NCBI GenBank assembly: GCA_947471745.1
Contig: CANJKZ010000108.1
Coordinates: 1,899,001 to 1,963,000, forward strand
Length of the DNA: 64,000 nt
DNA from: Closterium sp. Naga37s-1
Lineage: Eukaryota > Streptophyta > Zygnematophyceae > Desmidiales > Closteriaceae
Direction of reading: 5' to 3'
This document shows, in pieces, positions 17,587 to 29,600 of the stretch. Position 1 is the stretch's first letter. The number at the start of each line of letters is the position of its first letter. The notes under the pieces were generated by a model. That model saw only the letters and a program-made list of their open reading frames with translations, ran no database searches and was not told the origin of the DNA. The position numbers were made by a program, and so were the translations under genes.

Positions 17587-20444
17587 CCTTGCTTTCGCTT
17601 ATCCCATGTTTTCTAACCGACTTTGTTAATCACTCAAGACTGCATAGCATGTGTGAATTAGTACCTAGGCCGTGTGTTTGTGGGTAGTGTTTGTGGCAGG
17701 CCAGTCCAGGAGGACTGCTGGCCCTTTTTTTTCCCCTTGACATGCGTGCTCCACATGTGGGATTGTGAAATGTAGGTGTTGCAGCGTTCACATGAAGTGT
17801 TTTCTGGATAGATATGAATAATATGGCTTCAAAGTGGATTGAGGTCAAGGAGTGTTGTGCGCAATTTCTATAATATAGTTTCCTGGATCTGAATCCTATG
17901 CGTTTCCTTTGAGCGTGTATTACAGTATTTGTTTGGTCTTGTTTATCTCCGGGAATGCCCGAATGATGGCAGCGTCCACATGGTGACTTGCCTTCAGCTC
18001 TTGACGTTTCCCATCGGCTGCAGTACCGATCAGGATACGTGTAGAGTTCCAATGCCTGCTGCAATGATGACTGCTGCAGTTGCACACGGTAGATGATCTT
18101 AATGTGCGTCCACGTGTACTTCACAACGACAGGCATGCTGTCCAGTTTCGATGGCCCAGATGACTCGGCTTGGAAAGTAACATCCCGATATTATTTTGGG
18201 GCACCTACGGCACGATCATTCGGATTCACACAAGCAGTTTCGACAATAGAGAATTGCTACAAGTGGAACAAGGAGAGTGTAGCTGAACCTGCGACTCCAG
18301 GTTTCAGTTCCGAATCCAGGTTTTGCGGGTTGGTTGCCAGGGAAATAATCACGTTTGGGGCATTGCTCGCAACAATCGCGTGGGGGCTTGGACTGAAACT
18401 TCGGTAGTAACTTCTGCGGTCCTTCGTCATCAACAACGCGCCTCGCCGCTGGACGAAATCAACAACCGTGCGGGTTTCTTCCTCGGCTCGGACGGCTGAT
18501 GCACGACAGTACACCCTCATTCTCGATAGACTGGCATATGTTATACTGACCGTGACGCTTAGTGTGACCGCACCGGACCCAAGAAGGTCCTATCACATGC
18601 GTTATAGTGACAATTTGACCCGGGGCGTTTAGTCAAGTTTTTTTACGTTTTGGAACGGAACTGTTGTTTTCAAAGCGGTTGGGATGGTTATTCAACGTTA
18701 ATGGTTTTTTACGACCCAAGGCGTGTTTCAAACCCTCGTGCGACTTTGCCCGCAACAGAGTTATCTCACCAGCCCGCTACGTCCAAACACTGTAGCCAGT
18801 GCTTCCGCCGGTGAGATAGGTGAGAAAGAGGGTGTATAACACAAGTGAAACGCGAGGGACGATATTCAAGCCGAACAGCTTCGTCAGACAGCGTACAAAT
18901 CGCCAACTGGACTGTGATATATATTTGTAGGAATCCTTCTTGTCGGTGGAACAACAGAGATGTTTCGGGCTTCCTGACGTCATCAAGTAACCAGGGTTCC
19001 GGCTTATTTCGTCTGCGACTGGGCAGCTCGCAATGGCTTCGGGAGGGTTACAGTACCGCACCAAGACCACGGACCTCAGGTTGGCGAAACTCCTTGCGAG
19101 TTCAGTAGACAACAGTTGCTTTGGATTGGACTCCTTGCTGGCGACATGCCACGATCATATGCTACGCGGCGACAATGCAATGACATCGCTTGCAATGCCT
19201 TTGGTCCCAAAGTTTCACCAACCACAGAAATGACATCGCTTGCAAGCTGAAAGAATTCCACGTCAACGCCAACGTCACTGACGGATGGAAGGAAGGCAGA
19301 AGGGGCACGGGGCGGGATGGACAGAATGCATCCAGATGCAACTGCCAGAACCGCGACGGAACCGTAAACGGAGGTCGGAAACATTCGCAACTTTGTGTAA
19401 CTTGTGAATTCAGTTAGTGGCGGTGGTTTGCCCCGTCATTCAGCAACCCGCGCCGCAATGCTGAGTTCAGATGTCTCGATGACAATGCAAATGCGGCGCG
19501 GGTCAGCCCCCCTCACACATCACGCCCGCCCAAACCCTTGCCCCGTTTCAACTTTCAAATGAGGGCGCCCCTCACGTGGCGGACGCGTCACGCAATCCCC
19601 GCCCGCCTGATACCTTGGCCCGTTTCAACTTTCAAGCAAACCACACATGCCACAAAAACAGCCACCACCCAACCCACCGCGCCACCAGGTTTCTGTGTGT
19701 GTTTCACCTGCCATCATGTGATGATGGAAATTCGATTCGTCACCGCCTACGACATCAAGACCCGCGAGCGAGCATTGCAAGCAGAGAGCAGCGCGCGGCA
19801 GCAACACATTTGGGCAGGAAGCAGTTCTCCACTGGGTTTGCTTGCATCATGCGGGCAACCAAGGGGAAAAGTAGGCAGAAGGGGGAAAACGCACGAAGGA
19901 ATCCAGGGCTTGGGGTGGGTTCGTACAGCGCGCATCCAATCCCGAGACGCGTCATCTGAGGGCAATCTCGATGGCAGCCCTTCCAGCTGTCCACCGTGGC
20001 CGTCGATCGCCTGCTCGTCTTGCATCCATCCCTCCACGCGTCCACCAGACATCATCCATCACATGTGCTCTCCAGTCCGCTCCTCGCCCCGTCCCATCGA
20101 GAACTTGACACCCCTCAACCTCGACACCTGCTCCCCTCCCTCCCTTCCTGCTTGCCCCTTCGTCCCTCGATATGATGTGTGTTTTACAGCGACATCGGAG
20201 CTTATATTTGACCTCAGTTCCCTCAAGCCCACCCTCAGGGATTCCTATTTTATTTTCGTACTTGCTGCTTGTTGAATCGACAGTGTGAACTGGCTATTAA
20301 AGTTCTGGTGGTAAATCTCTCTTCATACTTTGTGTAGCTTCTCATCCCTCCGTTTCTTCGTTAACGCAACCCAGCAAACCCTCCTTACTCTGCTCTCGAC
20401 ACTTTGGAATTTATCCGTCTAGTAAGCGGTTTCAACCGAAAGCC
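17587..20444. other. Intergenic, 2.9 kb, no recognised gene
   Basis: CDPK 3' flank and F-box gene upstream region. The frames here give no recognisable domain. A loose duplication ending in CCCGTTTCAACTTTCAAA occurs at about 19509-19560 and 19570-19636. No RNA gene was recognised. Confidence 0.5.
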
Positions 20445-20720
20445 ATGGATTTAGGTCTCTCAGACCTCGTAGCATGGAACTTACGGCATCACGTCCCCGC
20501 ACCGACGCATCACGGTAGCGTGCCCGCTCAGGGCTCGTCCGACAAGCCCGAACCTGACGCCGAGCCTAACGCCGAGCCTTTCTCAAAGCGGCGCCGCCTC
20601 GAAGAGCCTTCTATGATGCTTCCGGACCTGGAAGCGGACTGCAGCTCTGACGTCAGCACTTCATCCGCAGAGCACGCAACGCAAGAGACGCTACAACCAA
20701 CGCTACAGCCGCAACAACAG

Positions 20721-20769
<49 letters not shown>

Positions 20770-23281
20770 GGCCGGCGTCCCTGTCGGATTTGAGCGAGGA
20801 TCTTCTATTGAAGGTGCTTCAATCGGGGCATCCGACGGCGTGGGATTTGTGCCGGCTCTCGTGCGTGAACCGGCAGTGGAAGCAGCTGTGCTACAGCCGC
20901 GTGTTCTGGACCAAGCTCCGCATCGGCCCGGGCAGCATGCATCCAGGTATGACCCCCCTCTCTCCGAACCGCTTCTTTCCGACGTGCCTCTCGTCGCAGC
21001 TTCAACGTTTGCAGCCCGTTAGAGTGTTTCTTACGTTTAGTATCATGCGCCCTGGTTCATCAAAAGTGCGCACATGTACGACATCCAACGTTTTCCGCAA
21101 CTTCAACGGCGCAGCCCGTGAGATGTTGACGTTCAATCCGGTGCATGTTGTACGAGCCTCCTCTCTTCGCCCACGGCCGGAAAGCTGTTTCCGCATGACG
21201 TATATCATGCGTCGTCTACGCTTATAACACTCTGCGACACGTGTTTGCGATGTGAAACCACGGAAAGTCACCGCGAAGTTTGTTCACGTAGAGCCCCACC
21301 CTTAACTACGAACCAGCTCGAGTCCTTTTACTCTTTTTTTCCTCTCTCTCAAATCTGGCAACAGGGACCTCAGCTTTTTTGTCGTGCGATATGATTTTCT
21401 CTTACGCGCGTCATTGGCTACGGATTCGTCACGTCACCCGTCGAAAGCACCACGGATGATATATGTCGGAAGTGACACCGAATTCACCCCCTCCCTTCCT
21501 TCCTTTAATCCTCGCCCGCTCGCTCGCTCCGTTGTATCTCAGGTGTGGAGCTTCTCGCGGCGCGCTGCGCGAACCTGACGGACCTCTACGTGGACGACCC
21601 GCGGTGCGAGCTGCACATCCTGCACCCCATCATCGTCGCATGCAGCGACTCGCTGCGACGCATCGTCATCGACTGCGACCGCGACGCGACGAGTCGCAAC
21701 GAGGCGGCCATATGCAGCATCCTCTGGATCATCTCTCTCTACTGCAAGAACGTCGAATCCGTCGAGCTCACATCGCACGGCGTAGAGACGTCCTTCGGTC
21801 TGCTCGAGGCGCGTTCCATGTGGTACCTCACGTCGGGATTCCGCTCCATGCGACAGTTTTCGTGCCTCGTGCGAAATAGTGTTACTCGCCAGGCCGTGTA
21901 CCTGATGGTGATTGGCTGGCGAAACCTGTCGTGTCTGCGCATCCACATGGGGGCTTTAGAGGTCGAAGACCTATTGGCGCTGCGCAAGTGCACGTCTTTA
22001 AGAGTCCTGGAATTAGTAGGAGGCTCTATTCACACCCTACCCGCCGCTCTCGGCGCTCTTCCCTCGTCAGCCGCCGCGCCCGCATCCACTTTCCCCTGGC
22101 TCGGCACGAGCCGACTCGCCGTAGGCTCGGGAACAGGTTCGGGGACAGGCTCGGGGACAGGTTCGGCAGCGCCGGACGCGTTTCACCCGGAGCTGGAGGT
22201 GCTGATTCTGACGGACGTGGACTTTGACGCGGCGGTAGTGGCGACTATCGCGCTCCGGTGCCCCAACCTAAGGCGCATCGTGATTAAGGGCCTCTGCTGC
22301 GCCATGTGCGCTGCTGCTGGGTCCGCAGCTGCTGCAGCGGGAAGGGTGGGTGTAGCAGCGCCGGCTGTAGCAGCAGCGCCAGCGTTAGGGGCGGCTGTAG
22401 CAGCAGCGCCAACGGTGGGGGCGGCTGTAGCAGCAGCGCCAACGGTGGGGGCGGCTGTAGCAGCCCCAGCGGTGGGGGCACCTGTAGCAGGAGCAGCAGG
22501 GACGGGGATGGTTGCTCCTGCAGCCGCAGGGGCAGCAGGGAGGGCAGGAGGGAGTGTGATGGGTTTCCCGGCAGGTGGAACCGTGATGGCTGCAGGGGCA
22601 GTAGGAGGAGCAGGGGGAGCAGGAGGAGCAGGAGGAGCAGCCGGGGCAGGGCTAGGGCGGGCGGGGGAAATGAGCGGAATTTCTTCTGTGACCGACCCCA
22701 GGAGACTGACTGGGCGCATGGCAGTAGCAGCTGCGATTGGTGGCACTGCAGGCGGCGTGTTTGGAAGGCCTGTGCTTGCCAGCGCTGCTGTTCAGTCTGC
22801 TGCCGTGCCTGCTGCTGTGCCTGCTGCCGTGCCTGCTGCCGCGCCTGCTGCCGTGCCTGCTGCCGTGCCTGCTGCCGTGCCTGCTGCTATGCCTGGTGGT
22901 GCCGCTGGTGTTGTGAATGACGGTGCTGCGGGTGGGGCGTTATTTCCACCTGTCAACATGACAGTCCGTGCAGCGACGTGGGGTGTGGGTGCAGCACCTC
23001 TGGGTGCACCACCTGTAGCAGCAGGAGCAGCAGCTGTAGCAGCAGCAGGGGCAACACTACCCCCAGTAGCGCCAGGAATAGCAGGGAACCCACCTCAACC
23101 ACCTGTTGCTGCTGCTGCAGGGATGGGTATGGGTGCTGGTGTGGCTGTAGGGGCAACTGCAGGGATGGGAGTGGGTGGAGGGGGTGGGCTGGTGGGGGTG
23201 AATCTGTGTGTGAAGGCCAAGGTGCTGGCCCTCAGGCAGATGCTTGCCATGGCAGGACGGCTAGACATGGTCACGAAATGA
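20445..23281 (+). CDS. F-box protein with degenerate leucine-rich region and Ala-rich tail
   Basis: Probably the substrate receptor of an SCF ubiquitin ligase. Exons 20445-20946 and 21543-23281 join in phase to about 746 residues. The N-terminus is acidic and proline-rich with a basic cluster SKRRRLEEP (possible nuclear signal) and a CAG-encoded polyglutamine tract near residues 85-107. An F-box follows at about 113-158 (LSDLSEDLLLKVLQSGHP, then LSCVNRQWKQLCYSRVFW). Residues about 168-400 contain spaced Leu/Ile/Cys segments such as CANLTDLYVDDP, CKNVESVELTSHG and CTSLRVLELVGGS that resemble LRRs. The remainder, about 400-715, is low-complexity Ala/Gly/Val/Pro with repeats of AAPTVGAAV and VPAA. 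The substrate is unknown. No exon-edge duplication was seen around its single intron. Confidence 0.85.
20715..20767 (+). repeat. CAG microsatellite encoding polyglutamine
   Basis: A run of CAG codons, with one histidine interruption, lies inside the first exon of the F-box gene. Confidence 0.95.
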
Positions 23282-23630
23282 ACATTTACGGTAGGAGGTA
23301 ATTAGATTATGCTTGTGATGTACTGTGTATTGTGTATTGTGAATGTACAGCTGATATAAGCAACCGCAGGGCACAAACAAGAGTCATGAACCAGCCATCG
23401 CCAGTCCAGAGCATTGGGGGGCTAAGAAGCCTTTGCAACAGCTAAAATACTTGTTTTTCTCCACTGCAAAAGCCTCTGCGAAAGAGAAAGAGCCTGCCTT
23501 TCTGCACCAGGCAAGCCTTGAAAGCGCCACACACAGAACCGAAAACACTTGGGCAGGTGAAACTGGGCAGGTGAAGATGCCATATCAGGGCAGGCAGAAC
23601 TGGCCTATCAGGGCAGGCGAAACCGACCCA
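23282..23630. other. Convergent 3' flanks of F-box and dehydrogenase genes
   Basis: 349 bp separate the two stop codons. At about 23545-23630, units of the TATCAGGGCAGGCRRAAC type repeat three to four times. They are copies of the terminal codons of the minus-strand dehydrogenase (coding QFRLP then stop), placed downstream of its stop. Confidence 0.75.
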
Positions 23631-26600
23631 TCAGGGTAGGCGGAACTGGCCTAGCTTGCCCGGGTTAAACAGATTGAGCGGGTCCCATGCGGCCTTGAGT
23701 GCTGCCATGGCATCCAGTGCTGCCCTCCCATGCTCCGACTCCAAGAAGGGCAACTTGCCGTAGCTGCTCGGGGGATGTGCGCGGATGGGAGGGGAGAGGA
23801 AGGGGGATGTGGACGGGGGAAGAGGAAGGAGGAAGTGGGGAGGGGGCGAGAGGGGGAGATGGGGAAAGGGGGTTGTTTAGAATGGTGTGTTGTGCCGAAG
23901 AGGTTGAGTGGGTCCCATGCGGCCTTGAGTGCTGCCATGGCATCCAGTGCTGTCCTCCCATGCTCCGACTCCAAGAATGGCAACTTGCTGTAGCTGCTTG
24001 GGGGATGTGTGAGGGGGTGAATGGGAGGGGAGAAGGGGGAGATGGGGAGGGGAGGAAAGGGGAGATGGGAAAGGGGAGATGACACAGGCGAGTCATGATG
24101 CCTTCCATAAGAGAGTGCATATCACCTCAACCCAACCCTTGCCATGCCACTAGCCCCACCACATGCCACTCACCCAACTCCATGCCACTCCCTGCATTCC
24201 ATGCCACGCCATGTGCCATGCCACTAGCCCCACCCCATGCCACTCACCCAACTCCATGCCACTCCCTGCATTCCATGCCACGCCATGTGCCATGCCACTA
24301 GCCCCACCCCATGCCACTCACCCAACTCCATGCCACTCCCTGCATTCCATGCCACGCCATGTGCCATGCCACTAGCCCCACCCCATGCCACTCACCCAAC
24401 TCCATGCCACTCCCTGCATTCCATGCCACGCCATGTGCCATGCCACTAGCCCCACCCCATGCCACTCACCCAACTCCATGCCACTCCCTGCATTCCATGC
24501 CACGCCATGTGCCATGCCACTAGCCCCACCCCATGCCACTCACCCAACTCCATGCCACTCCCTGCATTCCATGCCACGCCATGTGCCATGCCACTAGCCC
24601 CACCCCATGCCACTCACCCAACTCCATGCCACTCCCTGCATTCCATGCCACGCCATGTGCCATGCCACTAGCCCCACCCCATGCCACTCACCCAACTCCA
24701 TGCCACTCCCTGCATTCCATGCCACGCCATGTGCCATGCCACTAGCCCCACCCCATGCCACTCACCCAACTCCATGCCACTCCCTGCATTCCATGCCACG
24801 CCATGTGCCATGCCACTAGCCCCACCCCATGCCACTCACCCAACTCCATGCCACTCCCTGCATTCCATGCCACGCCATGTGCCATGCCACTAGCCCCACC
24901 CCATGCCACTCACCCAACTCCATGCCACTCCCTGCATTCCATGCCACGCCATGTGCCATGCCACTAGCCCCACCCCATGCCACTCACTCACCCCACCCCG
25001 TGCCATGCTCGCAGCTGCATGTGCTGCCCACTGCAATAGCACGAGCCACAGTTGACTTGTTTGACTGCTGCCAGCTCATGACATGCCCACTCACCCCACC
25101 CCGTGCCATGCCACTCACCCTGTTCCAATCCATCCCATGCCACTCACCCCACACCATGCTCGCCACTGCATGTGCCGCCCACAGCAATGGCACGCGCCAC
25201 AAGACTGTCGTTGACTCGCTTGACCGCATGCCACGCAATTGAACCACTCACCCTGCCCCAATCCATCCCACGCGACTCACCCAACACCATGCTCGCCGCT
25301 GCATGTGCCGCCCACAGCAATGGCACGCGCCACAAGACTGTCGTTGACTCGCTTGACCGCTGCCAGCTCATCCTGGTTGTCTGGATCCACCTGTTGCACG
25401 GAGAAGACGTGTGCCAGACAGCATAGGTCGATAAAACCATCTGAGCTTCGAGACGTCTCAGAGACGTCTCAAAAAGAGACGGTGGAAGCCAGTTGAGGTG
25501 GGGCTGTGACTAGCCCCCTTGTGTCCCACTACTGGCTTTCTTCAAAGAGCAGCACCACGTGTTCCGCTATAGGCGCCAACAGCTGTGCCTGAGCAGCACC
25601 TTGAGCAGGCGCAGCTGTTGGCACCTATAGTGGAAGTTGCCGTCTCACACATATGCCCCGGTATAGGCGCCACCAGCTGTGCATGGTGAATCTGCTGCTT
25701 CGCCGCGTGATCCACATGCCCCCCACATGCCCCCCACATGCCACCCACATGCCACCCACATGCCACCCACATGCCACCCACATGCCACCCACATGCCCCC
25801 CACATGCCCCCCACATGCCCCCCACATGCCACCCACATGCCCTCCATATGCAACCCACATGCCCCCCACATGCCACCCACATACCCCACAACCAGCTCAC
25901 AATGAAGAGCACGTGGAAGTTGCCATCCCCCACGTGGCCCACTATGGGCGCCACCAGCTGAGCCTGCTCTATCTGCTGCTTCGCCAGCACCACCAGCTCT
26001 GTGAGCCGCGATATGGGTACACACACGTCCGCTAGGAGGCTGGAGTAGGGTGGGGAGAAGGAGGGAGGGGGAGCAGGGGGGGAGGGAGAGGGGTTGGATG
26101 GGACGGTTCTACTTCGCCAGCAGCACCAGCTCTGTGAGGTGCGATATGGGCACACACACGTCCGCTAGCAGGCTGGGGGCGAAGGGGAGGGATTGGGCAA
26201 CGACAGTAGGAGGGGGGTGGTACATTGGGAAGAGTGTGTGAATATCAAAGACGAGTTACCAGCTGAGCCTGCTCTATCTGCTGCTTGGCGCGCAGCCCAC
26301 AGCTTGGATCGCTCCTCAGGGGCCGTTGAAAGCGATACCGTGCGGTGCAGTGAGGTGCAGTGGGACGCAGTGGAAACATCACATACCCTTTGCTGTTCGG
26401 TCTGAGGGCCAAGGCAGCGTAGTAGGCAGAGTGGCGGGCATCCCAGAGCTTGGATCGCTCCTCAGGAGCTGATGACCACTCAAACGAGCCCCCGCCGTAG
26501 CCAGATGCAATCTCCGAAACCTACGATGCAGTGGGGAGGTGACTGGGTCGGTTGATCTTCCTTGATTGGACGAAAAGGGACAAGATGAGTGCGGTGCAAC

Positions 26601-29600
26601 AAGATGCATTGCGATGGAGCTCGGTTTAGGATGCAGGGGAGCGCGTTGCAATTCTCACCACCCAGGTAGGTAGGAGCGAGGCAAACAGAGCTGGAAGGAA
26701 GTTTACCTGCGTGGCTTTGCTCCTACCTTATTAGCTTGCTCCTCCACAGCAGCAGCAGTGCCGTGAAACTCAAAGAGGAGCACTGGGAGCTTCACACTCG
26801 CGATGATGAGTTTCACTCCCAGCAGCCCCGCAAACCACTCACGTCTGAAGAGACGTGTAGAAAGAACATTTTTGAGACGTCTCAAAAATGTTCTTTCTAC
26901 ACGTTTTGAGACGTCGCAAAAATGTTCTTTCTACACGTTTTGAGACGTCGCAAAAATGTTCTTTCTACACGTTTTGAGACGTCTCAAAAATGTTCTTTCT
27001 ACACGTTTTGAGACGTCTCAAAAATGTTCTTTCTACACGTTTCGAGACGTCTCAAAAATGTTCTTTCTACACGTTTCGAGACGTCTCAAAAATGTTCTTT
27101 CTACACGTTTCGAGACGTCTCAAAAATGTTCTTTCTACACGTTTCGAGACGTCTCAAAAATGTTCTTTCTACACGTTTCGAGACGTCTCAAAAATGTTCT
27201 TTCTACACGTTTCGAGACGTCTCAAAAATGTTCTTTCTACACGTTTCGAGACGTCTCAAAAATGTTCTTTCTACACGTTTCGAGTCGTCTCAAAAATGTT
27301 CTTTCTACACGTTTTGAGACGTCTCAAAAATGTTCTTTCTACACGTTTTGAGACGTCTCAGAAATGTTCTTTCTACACGTTTTGAGACGTCTCAAAAATG
27401 TTCTTTCTACACGTTTTGAGACGTCTCAAAAATGTTCTTTCTACACGTAGCACTGGGAGCTCACTCCCAGCAGCCCTGCAATCCACTCACGTCTGAAGAG
27501 CCCCACACCTCACCCACCCTCCTCCCTCCCTCCCTCCCTCCCTCCGTCCCTCCCTCCGCCCCACCTGCTTGGCTTGCTCCTCCACAGCAGCAGCAGTGCT
27601 CCTCCATCTGCTTCACTTTACCTCCATCCATATGAAGAGGCCCCCACCCACCTAACCCCCTACCTCCCTCCATATGAAGAGGCCCCCACCCACCTAACCC
27701 CCTACCTCCCTCCCTCCCTCCGCCCCACCTGCTTGGCTTGCTCCTCCACGGCAGCAGCAGTGCCGTGGAACTCAAAGAAGAGCGTGGGACTCAGGTGCAG
27801 GTGCGTCTTGGAGTAGCGGTTCACTGCGTCCACCTGGAGTTTGGCATATGGGAGGGGGCATGGGGGAGGTATGCGCTGATGCGACGTCTTGAATGGAACT
27901 CAAAAAAGAGCGTGGGACTCAGGTGCAGGTGCGTCTTGGAGTAGCGGTTCACTGCGTCCACCTGGAGTTTGGCATATGGGAGGGGGCATGGGGGAGGTAT
28001 GCGCTGATGCGACGTCTTGAATGGAACTCAAAAAAGAGTGTGGGGCTCGGGTGCAGGTGCGTCTTGGAGTAGCGGTTCACTGCGTCCACCTGAGGGGATT
28101 CACAGAAAGGGGAGGGAGGGGGGGGGGGGGGGGGGGGGGGGAGGGTGAACATGAGAGGCGAAATCACTCTTGAGAAATCTTGAGATCGGTTCAGCATCAC
28201 TATCGGCGTCATTGCGGTCTATTTTTGAGGCGCCTAAAAAATCTTGAGATCGGTTCAGCATCACTATTGGCGTCATTGCGGCAAGTACTCTTGGGGCGGC
28301 TCAAAAGGTGAGGGAGGAATGAGCAGCTGAATGGCTCACGCGTGTGTGTGAGGTAACAGGGGTCCTCACTCACTCATGGGGAAGAGCTGCAACATGGAGT
28401 CCTTTTCGCAGAAAGGATCAGAGCCTGTTACTATCTTCCGCTAACTAGAGCTTCAACTAAGAACAAGGCTTGCGAGGAAACTTGGATATTGATTTAAACA
28501 AGAAAACAAACATTTTCTGGCCTCTCGCGGGGGAAAACCCGATTAGACCTTCATCAGTGTCGAAATCGAAAGGCGAGGGAGGAATGAGCGGCTGAATCGC
28601 TCATGCGCCACGATCGTCATTCATTCATTGCAGAAAGTACCCGTTGCTGAGTCTGGTCGTTGCAGGTTTCATCGTTGATTGTGATTTCTTTAGCAAGCTG
28701 ACTGTTTTCACTCGTGTGAGCTCACCTGCACTCTGCCCAGGAGCTCTATGCAAAGGCAACATGTGACGGGAATGTTCTTTGAGGTGAGGATTCTGAGAGG
28801 GAAGAAAAGCACCCCACCTGCACTTCGTCCAGCAGCTCTATGCGTGCTACGGGGATGGCGCTTTGAATCGTCTCTATCACCGTGTCCACCTGAGGGGTGC
28901 GGGTGCGGGTGTAGGAAAGGGTGTGGTGGTGTGTGTTGATGTGGGTGTGTTGGTGTGGTGGCGTGTGTGTGACTGGTGAATGAGGGGTGAGACGGGGATG
29001 GCGGTTTGAATTGTCTCGATCACTGTGTCCACCTGAGGGTGAGGATGCATGGGGGGTGAGGTGGTTCATTGGTGGATGAGTGGTGGGTGAGGGGTGGATG
29101 AGTGGTGGATGAGTGGTGGGTGAGGGGTGGATGAGTGGTGGATGAGTGGTGGGTGAGGGGTGGATGAGTGGTGGATGAGGGGTGGGGTGGATGAGTGGTG
29201 GATGAGGGGTGGATGAGTGGTGGATGAGGGGTGGATGAGTGGTGGGTGAATGGTGGTGACGTAATAAATAAGTGAGTGATGGGTGAGATGATGGGGACAT
29301 GGTGGATACGGTGGGTGTGTTGCAATGCAAGTGCGGGGAAACTGTCTCGATTACCACGACCTCCTGAGGGTGAACAATGAACTCGTAGCACCGGCGATGG
29401 AGTTGAATGGGCAGACAGCAGCTGAGAGGAAAAGAGTGTGACTGTGTGCTCACTCTGGAGAGTGGGAAGGCGGAGAGGGGAAGTTGGAGGAGGAGAGAGC
29501 GTGGAGAGGTGAATGTACTCACAGCACCGGCGATGGAGGTGAAGGGGCAGACAGCAGCCGAGACAGCCTCGGGTTGGGGATACAGGCGAAGAGCTACCTG

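Noticed and set aside
17630..18136. 168-codon minus-strand frame in the CDPK-to-F-box spacer
   Set aside because: No recognisable domain and no supporting splice or composition signal; it looks like a chance frame.
24126..25002. CRISPR-like array
   Set aside because: Units of 74 bp are contiguous and nearly identical, with no variable spacers. The 34-bp array at 26870-27449 fails for the same reason, and the genome is eukaryotic.
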